A stretch of DNA of 64,000 bases from Henckelia pumila (lineage: Eukaryota > Streptophyta > Magnoliopsida > Lamiales > Gesneriaceae): assembly GCF_033568475.1 (NCBI RefSeq), contig NW_027331842.1, positions 186,001 through 250,000 on the forward strand, in the 5' to 3' direction. Made by a program: the position numbers and the translations under genes. The notes under the pieces were generated by a model. It was given only the letters and a program-made list of their open reading frames with translations. It searched no databases and had not been told where the DNA came from. Below, piece by piece: positions 21,149-33,619 of this stretch. The first letter of the stretch is position 1; each line of letters begins with the position of its first letter.

Positions 21149-22211
21149 ATTCAATTTATAAAGGATGCACTTATAACTTATGACTTATGAAAATATTTTA
21201 CAAGCCCTATATATCTAGAATTTTTAAGATAAAATTAGTTAAAGACTTTGTTCGTACCCATTTTCACTGAATTGAATTACATAACAACAACAACAATCTC
21301 TCATATATTTTTAAATTTTAAATGATTATTATGATCGACATCGATTGTACCAATCCATTGTTCGAGGAAAAAGATTGTACATCTGTACCAAACAAAATGT
21401 AGTCCACAATTCCAAGTTCGTTTGCGTGCTTAGACGGCATGAAATTAATTATTAATTAATAATATACTATGAAACAAGCCTCACGCCAGAAATTTTTTTT
21501 CCCCTAAAAATATAATTATGAGAAGTGTCATTTGCTTCCAATATTCGCCTTTTTATTTGGTTGGATTTCCAAATTTTAAAACTTAAAAGTAGAGGTATCC
21601 AAGACTCCACGAATTGGCTGAATCTGGTAATCACGATCATCACCAGTTTCCCCTAATTTGTATATACATTTTAATTAATAAAATAAATCCCATGTGACTA
21701 GGCACTTTCCTCGTTTTGATAAAATATTAGCCAGATAATTTATTTAAATTTTTTATGAAGAAATGCCATATAACTTGATTTTATAATCATGCTTAAAGAA
21801 GAGACGTTGATTGAAACAAGTCTGTAGTGGAAAATATAGAATTTTCATACCAAAAGCACCCAAAATATCAATTTGTATGAATTTTGTTACAAAATACCAA
21901 TCCAAACGATTTAGAATAATTAAATTTTAAACCATTTTTAAGTATGTGTATGCCCATATCTTTGCATTAATATCATATTGATCATGTAAATTATTTTATG
22001 TATAAAAAAACAAATAATTTTGATAATTTGGCACCATTAATTAATTATATTCGTGTTTACGAATGAAATTAAAGACATGTTAATTTGTTGATACAATTAA
22101 TTAGTTTGATTCGAAACTATTACTTAAGATGTGGATTTCACTCTTATGTCTGTGGGTAAAAATATTCCGGCATTTTTCATTCTTGTCCATAAATGATACA
22201 ATTTGAATATG
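21149..22211. other. Intergenic, AT-rich
   Basis: No gene recognised. Confidence 0.5.
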
Positions 22212-22216
22212 TAAAC

Positions 22217-23117
22217 TGTTGGAAATTGTATTATTGAATGAATTACAATTGAAATGAGCTTGAAAAGGTTTGAATTGATTAACCCAAATTGTTTGTAAAA
22301 GCCTTGTCCAAAGTGTTACAAAATTCAAAATTTTGATGAAATAAATTGGAGGGAAATTGGGAAATGGTAGTCCCACATTGGAACAACTCCAATTTGTTGT
22401 TCACCTTAATTAGTCCAACATTGGACTATGGGATTGGGCCCTTAGGGCACCGGATGTTTTGTAAAGGGGCAAGACACTAGTCGATGCAACAAACACACGT
22501 GCGCGCAGCCGGCTCGGTCGGTGTGGTGTGGTCTTCTGATCCGATTATTCTTTTTGAATAAAATTTATTTAAAATAATATTTTATTATTTTATTGAGTAT
22601 GCCCGAGCGGTAAATTATTACCGCGCGGGCGCAGCACCTCACCATACGAGACAGTGAGTTCCGAACGGCTTGCGCCCGAGCGGTAAAAAATTGCCGCGCG
22701 AGCGCGGTACCAAAATGGCGAGGCAGTGTGTTGGCTTAAAGTTGGGCGCTCGCGCGGTAGAAAATTACTGCCCGAGCGCACCTTCTGCAGAATGAACAGT
22801 CACGACTGTTTCTGGCATTTTTCTGTCATGGGTTGCATCCTTACACCTTAAAACGTGTTGTTTCGTGTATAACACTATATATATGGTGGTTATAACATAG
22901 AAATGAGATATTTCGTGATATTTGTTGTGCTGCTATATCACGATCGAAAGTCGTTGTATCTTAGAGACGATTGCCGCTAACGTTTAGCACTTGGAACGGG
23001 CAATTTCGTCTTGCGGATAGAGAGTTTCTCTCGCCTCGACTGTGTTCATTATTTTCGTTGTTATTGTTGCTGCTGTTTAAACAAGGTTTTCAGAATTTGG
23101 AATACACCCTTCAAACA
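22217..23117 (+). repeat. Copia-2 5' LTR
   Basis: 901 bp. It lacks a 97-bp block found in the 3' LTR (28096-28192), where GAGATAT joins TTCGTGATAT. It retains about 200 bp of GC-rich palindromic sequence missing from the 3' LTR. A TATATATAT box lies at about 22875. Confidence 0.93.
22601..22779. repeat. Three GC-rich palindromes in the Copia-2 LTR
   Basis: Inverted-repeat units at about 22601-22632, 22672-22704 and 22746-22779. Each is built of GCCCGAGCGGTAA or its partner facing TTACCGCGCGGGC across an A/T loop. They stand out from the AT-rich background by their CpG density. They lie upstream of the TATA box, in U3. Confidence 0.8.
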
Positions 23118-23133
23118 ATCGCAAGACGAAATT
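23002..23133 (+). other. 14-bp stem linking LTR and primer-site position in Copia-2
   Basis: AATTTCGTCTTGCG at 23002-23015 (inside the LTR) is perfectly complementary in reverse to CGCAAGACGAAATT at 23120-23133, which begins two bases after the LTR end where a primer-binding site is expected. The LTR half is also present in the 3' LTR at about 28283-28296. Confidence 0.75.
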
Positions 23134-23157
23134 TTTTGTATTTCCCGGATTCTGAAG

Positions 23158-26100
23158 ATGTCTACTGTCTCATTCACTCCGCTCGCTTCTGCCCCCGCTC
23201 ATGGAGAAAAGCCGCCAAAGTTTTCTGGTGCCGACTTCAAACGTTGGCAGCAGAAGATGCTGTTCTATCTGACCACCCTTAATCTGTCTAGATTTCTCAA
23301 GGAGGATCCCCCGTCGTCGTTGAAGGCGATTCTGACACACAAAGAAGGACAGCAATAGATGCATGGAACCACAACGATTTTCTCTGCAGGAATTATATTC
23401 TGAATGGCCTCGACGACACTCTCTATAGTGTCTACTCCTCTGTGAAGACGGCCAAGGAATTATGGGATTCTTTGGAAAAGAAGTACAAAACTGAAGATGT
23501 CGGCATAAAGAAGTTTGTAGTTGGCAAATTTCTGGACTTCAAGATGGTAGACTCAAAAACTGTAATGAGTCAATTGCAAGAGATACAAATCATCTTGCAT
23601 GACTTATTGGCCGAAGAAATGGAAATCAATGAACCATTCCAAGTCGTGTCTATCATTGAGAAATTGCCTCCACTGTGGAAAGACTTCAAAAACTACCTTA
23701 AGCACAAACGTAAGGAGTTGAAACTTGAAGATCTTATTGTAAGGCTTCGCATCGAGGAGGACAACAGAAATACCGAGGCCAAGTCACATAAAAAGCTGAT
23801 GGAAACCGAGGCCAAAGCAAATCTGGCGGAGTCTAGTACGAGTCAAAAGAGGAAGCGCCCCCATGATGAAAAGCAAAAGGGGAAAGCGAAGAAATTCCAA
23901 GGAAGTTGCTACAATTGTGGCAAACCGAATCATATGGCAAGGGACTGCCGACTTCCAAAAAAAAATAACAAAAATCAGAAACCAAGGCAAGTGAACATGG
24001 TTCAAGAAATGTATGTACCTTTAGCACTTTCTGATATTGATCTTAGTGTTGTTATATGTGAGACCAACATGGTGGATAATCCAAGAGGATGGTGGATCGA
24101 TACCGGCTCTACGAGTCACGTGTGTGCCGAGAAAGACATGTATTCCACCTATGCCACCGTTGGGGATCGAAAGTTGTTCATGGGAAACTCCGCAACGTCT
24201 GAAGTTGTGGGAGTGGGAAATGTGGTGTTGAAGATGACCTCGGGTAAAGAGGTGACGCTCAAAAATGTGCTGCATGTGCCAGACATTCGGAAGAACTTAG
24301 TTTCTGGTTCACTCTTGAGCAAGGCTGGATTTAGAATGGTATTTGAATCTGATAAATTTGTGTTAACTAAATCTGGTGTATTTGTTGGGAAAGGGTACCA
24401 AGATAGTGGTCTCTTTAAGTTAAATGTTATGAATGTTTCCCGCCTTGAGGCGAAGAATAAAGTTATTGGTTCTGCTTACTTGACTGAAAGTTATGATATA
24501 TAGCATGAACGATTAGGACATGTTAACTTCAACACGTTGCAAAGACTTGCAAATTTAAATGTAATACCTATGTTTAAAAGAAATCCACAAAACAAGTGTG
24601 AGATATGTGTTGAAGCGAAAATGGTTAAAGCTCCATTTCATAATGTCACGAGAAGTACTACGCCACTTGAATTAATACATACTGATGTATGTGATTTAAA
24701 AATGGTACAAACACGAGGTGGAAATAAGTACTTTATAACATTCATTGATGATTGCACCAGATTTTGTTATGTATATTTATTGAAAAGCAAAGATGAAGCG
24801 ATCGACGCTTTCAAGAAATATAAAACTGAGATTGAAAATCAACGAAGTTCGAAAATTAAAATGATTCGAAGTGATCGAGGTGGAGAGTATGTGGCTCCTT
24901 TTGAAGAATTTTGCTCAACTTTGGGCATCATTAATCAAACGACAGTCCCTTACTCACCTCAATCTAATGGCGTTGCAGAACGCAAAAATCAAACATTAAA
25001 GGAAATTATGAACGTGTTGTTAATAAATTCTGTCTTACCTCAAAATATGTGGGGTGAAGCGATTCTCTCAGCAACTCACATTTTAAACCGGATTCCAATC
25101 AAAGAAAAAGATGAAACACCATATGAACAATGGAAAGGTCGTAAACCTTCTTACCAATACCTCAAAGTGTGGGGGTGTTTGGCGAAAGTAGAAGTACCTA
25201 AGCCAAAACAAATAAAAATTGGGCCTAAAACGGTTGACTGTATATTTATTGGTTATGCATACAATAGTAGTGCATATCGATTTTTAGTACATAAGTCAAC
25301 GAATCCTGATATACATGAAGGCACAATTATGGAGTCAAGGAATGCTGTATTCTTTGAAAATATCTTTCCATGTAAAGACAAGAAAGAAATAAGTTCGAAC
25401 AAGCGAACTCATGAAAACACAATTGAAACTCCACAAAACAACGTGGAACCACGACGCAGCAAGCGTGCAAGAGTTGGAAAATCATTTGGTCCTGATTTTC
25501 TAACATACATGTTAGATAATGAACCAAGAACTCTTCAAGAGGCTTTATCAAATCCTGAGTCTCCTTTTTGGAAGGAAGCCATACAAAATGAAATAGATTC
25601 CATAATGCATAATCATACATGGGAGTTGGTTGATCTCCCTCCGGGATGTAAACCTTTAGGATCCAAGTGGATTCTTAAAAGGAAATACAAATAAGATGGA
25701 TCTATAGATAAATATAAAGCTCGACTCGTGGTTCAAGGTTTTAGACAAAAAGAGGGATATGATTTCTTCGATACCTACTCTCCGGTTTCTAGAATAACAT
25801 CCATTCGTGTTCTCATAGCTATTGCAGCATTGCATGATCTTGAGATTCATCAAATGGATGTTAAAACTGCGTTTTTAAACGGATAATTGGATGAAGAAAT
25901 ATATATAAAACAACCAGAAGGGTTTGTTGTACCCGAAAAAGAACAAAAGGTGTGTAAACTTGTCAAGTCATTGTATGGACTTAAACAAGCACCTAAACAG
26001 TGGCATCAAATGTTTGACACTGCAATGTTGTCAAATGGTTTCACAATAAATGAATGTGATAAATGTGTCTACATTAAAGGTACTACAAATGCATATGTAA

Positions 26101-27062
26101 TTGTTTGTCTTTATGTAGATGACATGTTAATCATGGGTAGCAACCATGAATTGATTGTGAAAACCAAGAAAATGTTGAGACAACATTTTGATATGAAGGA
26201 TTTGGGATTGTGTGATATAATTCTAGGGATTAAAATCTCTAGACTTCCTGCTGGAATTATGTTATCCCAAACTCATTATGTAGAAAAGGTTCTTGAACGA
26301 TTTAATGCCACAAATCATCCTATGGCTAGAACACCTATGGAATTGGGTACACATTTAGCCAAAAATAGAGGAGAACCTGTTTCACAAGTGGAATATGCAA
26401 GGGTGATAGGAAGTTTAATGTATTTAACTAACTGTACTCGTCCTGATCTTGCATATACCGTAAATAAGCTAAGTCGATTCACAAGTAATCCAAGTAAGGA
26501 TCATTGGAAAGCATTAATGAGAGTGCTTGGATATTTAAAATACACTTTAAGTTATGGAATAGTGTATACAAAATATCCTGCGGTCCTAGAAGGATATTGT
26601 GATGCAAATTGGATTTCTGACACAAAAGACTCCAAGTCTACGAGTGGATATGTGTTCACTATCGGTGGAGGAGCGGTGTCATGGAGATCCTCTAAACAAA
26701 CTTGTATAGCTCGGTCAATAATGGAGTCCGAGTTTATTGCTCTAGATAAAGCTGGAGAAGAAGCCGAGTGGCTTCGAAACTTTCTCGAAGATATTCCATG
26801 TTGGAATAAGCCGGTGTCTTCCATTACGATTCATTGTGACAGTCAGTCAGCAATAGGAAGAGCACAAAGTAGTATGTACAATGGTAAATCTCGACATATT
26901 CGTCGGAGACATAATACCATAAGACAATTGATCTCGAACGGGGTTATTTCGGTTGACTATGTGAAGTCAAAGGAAAACCTTGCGGATCCGCTTACAAAAA
27001 GTATAAATAGAGATCAAATGTACAAACTACTTGGAGAAATGGGTTTAAAATCCACAAAATAA
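23158..27062 (+). pseudogene. Copia-2 gag-pol, inactivated
   Basis: Gag starts at ATG 23158 (MSTVSFTPLASAP) and reads to a stop at 23356 because of a frameshift around 23320-23345. The main frame then continues ([14 protein letters not shown] ...) with the CCHC knuckle [14 protein letters not shown], protease [10 protein letters not shown], integrase ([24 protein letters not shown]), RT (LYVDDMLI) and RNase H ([23 protein letters not shown]), ending at 27062. In-frame stops are TAG at 24501 (pre-integrase HERLGH box), TAA at 25692 and TAA at 25884 (both in RT). All fragments after the frameshift are in one frame, so four lesions account for the damage. Confidence 0.95.
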
Positions 27063-27590
27063 AATGTTTATAGCGGTAACCCAACCTTGAGAATTGGAGA
27101 TCCCAAAAACTTGGTTCAATGGGACAACTAAGTTATAAATATTAGTTTGAGTACTTGGAAAAATTACTTACTCATTCCTGGAACATCCAAGTTGAAATAA
27201 CCTGCAAAATGTGGTGATGTTAAGTTTTTTTTTTAATGATTCCTATACCTATGAGGTGGAGTAACGCAGGATACTCTTGATAGAAGATCACCTATATAAG
27301 TGCAAAGTATTGGCCGCTTTGATTGCAACACTTATGAATCTAAGATATGGTCCAGGGCCGAAATGGACACAACGTGAGAACAAAATATGTAAGAGTATTG
27401 TTATGTAAGTACTATTGTCTTGGTTTACACAAACGGTTGACTAGTTCAAAACATCGCGTTACTATGCAACTAGTAAATCCGATAGTATTTTACTACGGTA
27501 GGTTCAAAGCCACAAGCTACCTATCCTGATGTAACAATAACTCAAAATAATTTTCTAGTGAGAATGTTACTATACGTGAAATTCATTCAT

Positions 27591-27599
27591 GTGGGGGAT
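27591..27599 (+). other. Copia-2 polypurine tract
   Basis: GTGGGGGAT directly precedes the 3' LTR. Confidence 0.8.
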
Positions 27600-28398
27600 T
27601 GTTGGAAATTGTATTATTGAATGAATTACAATTGAAATGGGCTTGAAAGGGTTTGAATTGATTAACCCAAATTGTTTGTAAAAGCCTTGTCCAAAGTGTT
27701 ACAAAATTCAAAATTTTGGTGAAATAAATTGGAGGAAAATGGGGAAATGGTAGTCCCACATTGGAACAACTCCAATATGTTGTTCACCTTAATTAGTTCA
27801 ACATTGGACTATGGGATTGGGCCCTTAGGGCACCGGATGTTTTGTAAAGGGGCAAGACGCTAGTCGATGCAACAAACACACGCTCGCGCGGTACCAAAAT
27901 GGCGAGGCAGTGTGTTGGCTTAAAGTTGGGCGCTCGCGCGGTAGAAAATTACCGCCCGAGCGCACCTTCTGCAGAATGAACAGTCACGACTGTTTCTGGC
28001 ATTTTTCTGTCATGGGTTGCATCCTTACGCCTTAAAACGTGTTGTTTCGTGTATAACACTATATATATGATGGTTATAACATAGAAATGAGATATAAAAA
28101 CATTTGATAACATACATTTCAGATTTCTGATTCTCAAAATCTCTCCCTCACTTTCTCAAAGAAAAGTAAAAGCATATTTTCGTTCGTTGAAGTTCGTGAT
28201 ATTTGCTGTGCTGCTATATCACGATCGAAAGTCGTTGTATCTTAGAGACGATTGCCGCTAACGTTTAGCACTTGGAACGGACAATTTCGTCTTGCGGATA
28301 GAGAGTTTCTCTCGCCTCGACTGTGTTCATTATTGTCGCTGTTATTGTTGCTGCTGTTTAAACAAGGTTTTCAGAATTCGGAATACACCCTTCAAACA
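27600..28398 (+). repeat. Copia-2 3' LTR
   Basis: 799 bp. It lacks about 200 bp of the GC-rich palindromic region present in the 5' LTR and has an extra 97 bp at 28096-28192. Its end is followed by TAAAC. Confidence 0.93.
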
Positions 28399-28403
28399 TA
28401 AAC

Positions 28404-28794
28404 AAAATATGTGAATTGGCATATCAGGTCGAGTTCAAATTGTACTGAAAATATTGTTTTTAAAATAGATTCAATGTTCGTTGTTGTTTCATTTTTTCAA
28501 AACAGAAAACTTTTTTCAAGCTTGGACTCCATATAAATTTGTTATATCTTTTCGCGTTAACATCTCGCTGCAAAATAAAAAAATAACGGGGACCTTGCAT
28601 TTTTTATTTTGAATTCGGATGTTTACACGAACATCTTATAAAAAAAACAAAAATTAAGAGGGATACTCTCAATATAACGTAAACTCACTCGTATCTTTTC
28701 AACAATTTTTTAGGTAAACTGTAAAACAAAGTAAAATATTTTGAATTTTTTTTTTTAAAATAGTGTTGTGAGAAAGATTTGAGAATTGACTATT

Positions 28795-28829
<35 letters not shown>

Positions 28830-30547
28830 TATTTTAGCAAGATTTGTCCACAGCAAATTGTCCCCTAGCCCTGTGGTTTTAAGCGTAAATCCAGAGCTTT
28901 GAATGCAATAAAGAATGAATTTTTTGATAGAGAAATCTCGTAATTGAACCCCTTAATCCAATTATTATAGGACACGTTAAAAAGTGATTCCGATAAAAAG
29001 TTATATTTGTCGTGTTTTGGATTTGGTAATAAAAAGGGCAACTTGCCTCACATGTCGCCCATACAAGAAAATGAGATTCTAAAATTATTTACATTATAAT
29101 ATATATAATATAAAATTTCTGGATTCTGATTATTTCGTATGTGATCTGGATTTATCGTCTTTAGTATATGTAACGCGAATTTAAGGCACCCCCCCCATTA
29201 AGCAACTGAAAATGCATTTAAAAATAAATGAGAATTACATATACATTTAAAAATTTGTATACTACGTGGGCGTGGCTACTGGAAAGAGAGAAAAATATAT
29301 AGTTGAATAATTTTGTCCATTAATATGTGAATTTAATCACATACAATGAAAATTTTTGAATAAACATTATTTTTTAAAAAAACATCAACTTAAATATTAA
29401 CCCCGAATGATTGATTCCAACAGTATTGTCTTTTCATTGCGAATTTAAGTTCCTTCCATCAAATATATTAGAAAAAAGAGATGAGAGCTATTTGAAAGTA
29501 GAGCACAATATTGTGAACCCAAACGATATAGCACAAAGTTTTTAACTTACGAGCCGTGTGAACATATTGATCACACACACACACATATTTAACACAAACT
29601 TTTTAATTAATTTATTATGTAAATTGGGAATTAAAATCTTCATGCGGAGGGAGATCGAAATGTATCAAGAAAATGTTTTAAAGTACATATTATTATATTA
29701 TATTATATTTTTTTAAACAAATATTAATTATATTATACATTAAAAAAATGGCAACCAAACAAACGTAACAATGACTTCAAAGTGTTAAGTTTCCAACCAA
29801 CTAACACAGCAAAAAGGAAAGGATAAAATAATTAAAGGGGTGAAGCAATTAATTATAAATGTTGGGAACTTTGAATGAGGTCAGGGAAAAAGGACACCAG
29901 CTACCTTTTTGAAATAAATAAATAATTAATAAACCATTAAAAAAACACCCGACTTGCATTGCATATCATGTGCCCATGTTGGCTTTTCATCTTTCAATCA
30001 ATAATGCTATATGCTTCCATCCAAAGTCATTTTTCCACTTTTGCATTTGATGGAATAATCAATTTTATATGTTATTTTTATTTTTTTTTATTCCTTTCCT
30101 CGTGATGGGGATCTACTACTACTTGAGCTACGAATTAGGATCGGAACCTCTCCATCACTCTTTGAATCATAAAAATTGGATGACTTTATTATGAATTTTA
30201 GAAGAAAAAAAAGTATGATATTTATCCTCTATTTATTAAAGTGAACTCGATGCTGCCCTTTAGTGATATTTTTCTATGACATGGACAATGATAATTGTAT
30301 GCTAGCATCGAATAAATTCGGTGAGTGAGGGAGATGAGAAGTTTGGGTGTGTATTGTCTGCTTTGCTAGTAACTATTACAAAATGCGTATATTGCATACT
30401 TGACTGTGAACTACTGAACTGATAGTTCATAAATTTGTTTAAAAAGAACACACTTTTTCTAGCCCTTTTTGCTTGCCCTTAATATTTTAAAAAATGTTTT
30501 CCTAAAGTAAAATGTGAAGGAAAAGCATTCGAGAAAAAGTACAAACA
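28404..30547. other. Intergenic, AT-rich
   Basis: No gene seen. It holds an (AT)n microsatellite at about 28799-28826, a short (AC)n run near 29573 and a C8 run near 29190. Confidence 0.55.
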
Positions 30548-30552
30548 ATTTG

Positions 30553-33186
30553 TGTAACACCCGAAAATTTTTAATACGTAAATTTGCATGCATAATTAAG
30601 AAAAATAATTATTTAAAATTTATATTTGAGTTAAATGACATTTATGTGTTATTATGTGAATTATATGCATGATTTAAATTTATTTTATCATTTAACCCGC
30701 AATTAGGGTATTTTTAGATTTTTAAGAAATTAATTGTTTTGATCGCGTAGACGGGACCGTGGACGGACGAGATACCAAAATTTTTAGCCAAAAATATTTT
30801 ATGAGTTTTATGAGCCTTAAAATAATATTTTTAGGTATTTTGTCAAGAAAATTTTAGTATTTATTTATATATTTAATTAAGGGTTGATTTTTAGCCAAAA
30901 TAAGTCATTTTTATTAATATTTAAAAATCTCTTAAGTCTTAATTTCGGGATTTGAGTTTTAGTATCAGATTATTATTATTATTAAGAGTTTTAAATAAAG
31001 TTTTGTTGGTATATTATCTTTATATTGATTATTATTATTTATTTAAACCATTATCTATTCTAATTAAACCAAAAACAAATCAATTCCTACCCTACACAAA
31101 TCTTCATCAGCCGACAACTCCCTTAGCCGCCTCCACCCATCTCCTTCAACCTTTTCACGCCATTTTCCAGAAATATCAGAGCCTCCATAGCCGATCTTTC
31201 AGAGATTTTGAGAGTTAGTCATTCGTTCATCGTCCCGGAGCCGTACACGCGATAAAAGCTTTGAAAGAAAAATCAAAGGCATGTTTAAATTCTTTTCTTT
31301 GACCACAATATAAGCTAATTATTGTTTATGCCAGATTTTTAATGGTTGGAGATTTGCTTCGTTCGAATTTATTGATATTCTCTCATGTTGGATCAAGAAC
31401 CATGCATAAATGCTTACCTTCCATTACATGCTCACGTTTTTCATTGGTATGGAATGGCTCATGACTCCTGGGGCTCGGTCCAGGGGTGGATTCTAGTCCT
31501 AAAGGTTGAACCATGGCAGGGTTAAGGGCTGGAGAAGGCTAGATCAAGGCTTGGCTTGAGTTGATGATGGGGCGGCTCGGTTTGGGGTTTTGGGCAGGAA
31601 GGTCTCGGCTGGTTCATGCTAGGCCATGAACCAGCCGACCGATGGCAGGGTTAGGACCGGCAGAACCCTGGGAAGGTCCTGCTGGCGGCACTCCGACCGG
31701 CCATGGCCGGAGCATGGCGGCAGCAGCCCTGGAAGGGCTGCTGCTCGCGCAGCCAAGAGGGTAGGGGATGGGGGATCGGGTTTGGGTTGGGGGTGGGGCT
31801 GGGTCGGGACTTGGGGGTCCGGGTCGGGTCCGTAGTGTCTAGGGTCAGGTCAGGTGGTCCGGGTTTGGGTTAGGTGGGCCGGGCTCGGGTATTTTAATTT
31901 TTAAGTATTTAATGGTTTTAGTGTAATTTGGGCTTTAAAAATTAGTTAGAAAATTATTTGGGCCTCCAAATAATTTTATTTGGACCTTAAATAATTTATT
32001 TAAGTTAGCCTAATAATTTTTATGGGCTTGAGAGCCCATGAAAATTATTGGGCCAGTCAGTGGATTTTTGGGCCAGTCTAAAATTTTATTGGGTTTAATT
32101 AAGTTAATGGGCTTAAATATTTTAGTTAGGCCCAGTTAAGTTTAATTAAGTTATTTGGGCTCAGATATGATTATTGGGCTTTTATTTAAGTTTAATGGGC
32201 TTAGAGTGAGTGATCATCAGTCTGGACCAACCCATGAAAAATTAACTAAGTTCGGAATATATATTTAATTATTTTTTTATGCATAAAGTCTATTTTAAGT
32301 ATAAGTATATTATATTATGAAAAATTAATTAAATATATATTACGGACATATTTTTCAGTGCATGCATTAATGAAATTTCTTATGTATATAATTATGTAAA
32401 TGATGAGCAATAAAATATTTTGGTGAAAATTGAAGTATGTGTGACATAGGGGTGATTTTTCACCATATGATTCGGTAGTTTTACTACCATAGGGGTGGTT
32501 ATCCACCATATGATTCGGTAGTTTACTACCATAGGAGGTGATTTATCACCGCCATCGTACGTTGGTTCAGGAGACTGATCAATCGACACATGAGCGTCAC
32601 ACTTATGGATAGGACCATCTTCAGGTTTCAAAAGCATTGCTCAATTATGTTATATATGATGAAGAAATAATATGTTTATGATTATGGTTATGATTCAGTT
32701 TATGATTGAGCAGTATGAAAATATTTCCATGCATGCTCATGTACATGTATATGTATTAGTAATTATGTGATACATTATTTTTAACCTTGTTATAAAGGAT
32801 TAGACATGTTGAGCCCCTAGGCTCACTACGCTTATATGGTGCAGGTGAGCATGATGACGTTTATGTAGCTCCTACCGATGGTGAGAACTTATGAGCTCAC
32901 GGAGCAGTGGACCCCGTGACCGTCGCAGCTATTTAGTTAATTATGTTGAATTTTGAAACATGTTTTATTTTATTATTGTTTCCGCATATGAGATTTTTCA
33001 GCAGCATTGTTTATTATTTTAAATTGATGCATGAAACATTTTTAAGGATTTATTTATTTAATATTTTTCAGGTTATTTAAGAAAAAAGTATGTTATTTTT
33101 ATATACATATATGTATGGGCATGTATGTACAGTAGTATTATTTAAAAAAAAAAAAATTTCCGTATTTATTAATAGTAGACGTTTCA
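30553..33186 (+). mobile_element. 2.6-kb solo LTR of a large LTR retrotransposon
   Basis: The 2634-bp sequence starts TGTAACACCC and ends GACGTTTCA. It is flanked by the perfect 5-bp duplication ATTTG (30548-30552 and 33187-33191). No gag, pol, primer site or polypurine tract is present, so this is a solo LTR left by recombination between two LTRs. TGTAACACCC termini and multi-kb LTRs are typical of plant Ty3-gypsy elements such as Tekay/Del chromoviruses; that assignment is inferred from ends and size. The middle (31440-31900) is G-rich, and 31900-32200 is full of GGGCTT motifs. Short open frames inside are not genes. Confidence 0.88.
32441..32560 (+). repeat. Tandem hairpin-forming units in the solo LTR
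   Basis: CACCATATGATTCGGTAGTTT-ACTACCATAGG occurs twice in tandem with self-complementary steps (GGTAGTTTTACTACC, GGTGGTTATCCACC, GGTGATTTATCACC), so it could fold as consecutive hairpins in RNA. Confidence 0.8.
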
Positions 33187-33366
33187 ATTTGGCATGCATG
33201 GAATGAAATCATTAGATTTATGAATCCAATTCCCATGTTACATGCATGATTGGGGTGGGGTTCATGGGGTGATTTTTTTTTATTTTACGTCTAAGTTTAT
33301 TTATGAGAATTATATATAATAAATTTATTCTTGTTAAATCAAAGATGATCACTCTCAAGTATCAAA

Positions 33367-33619
33367 TAGTGGTGGGTTTTCGATATATTCTACCAAAAAC
33401 ATCGAAATAAAAATTTTGAAATACAGCTATGAAAATACCGGTACAAAAAATTCATACCGGTACCGATGCCGAAATTAAGAAATTTTGATATTGAAAAATC
33501 CATACTGATACCGTACAAATACCAAAAAAAATTTGGTATACCTAAAAATTGTCTGTATATTAAAAAATTTCGATACGATATCCCAATAATTCGATATTTT
33601 AGTACGTGTTCCAGCCCTA
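33367..33619. mobile_element. hAT-type MITE
   Basis: 253 bp. Ends are TAGTGGTGGG and CCAGCCCTA, imperfect inverted repeats of the hAT TAGGGNTG type. Flanks are GTATCAAA and GTCTCAAA, an 8-bp target duplication with one mismatch. The inside contains CCGGTACCGA / GATACCG-like words seen in many plant hAT MITEs. Confidence 0.65.

Larger units (their letters stand above)
22217..28398 (+). mobile_element. Copia-2: older, degenerate Ty1-copia retrotransposon
   Basis: The 6182-bp element has 901-bp and 799-bp LTRs (TGTTGG...TTCAAACA) and a perfect 5-bp target duplication TAAAC (22212-22216 and 28399-28403). It carries gag-pol in copia order, broken by one frameshift and three stops. The LTRs show about 15 base differences by eye plus two large indels, so it is clearly older than Copia-1. 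No TGG-type tRNA primer site follows the 5' LTR. About 540 bp of non-coding DNA lies between pol and the 3' LTR. Confidence 0.95.

Noticed and set aside
24021-24275. Minus-strand frames inside both copia elements
   Set aside because: Antisense shadows of gag-pol; no independent features.
30952-31835. Open frames at 30952-31218 and 31626-31835
   Set aside because: Both lie inside the solo LTR and show only low-complexity or G-rich translation.
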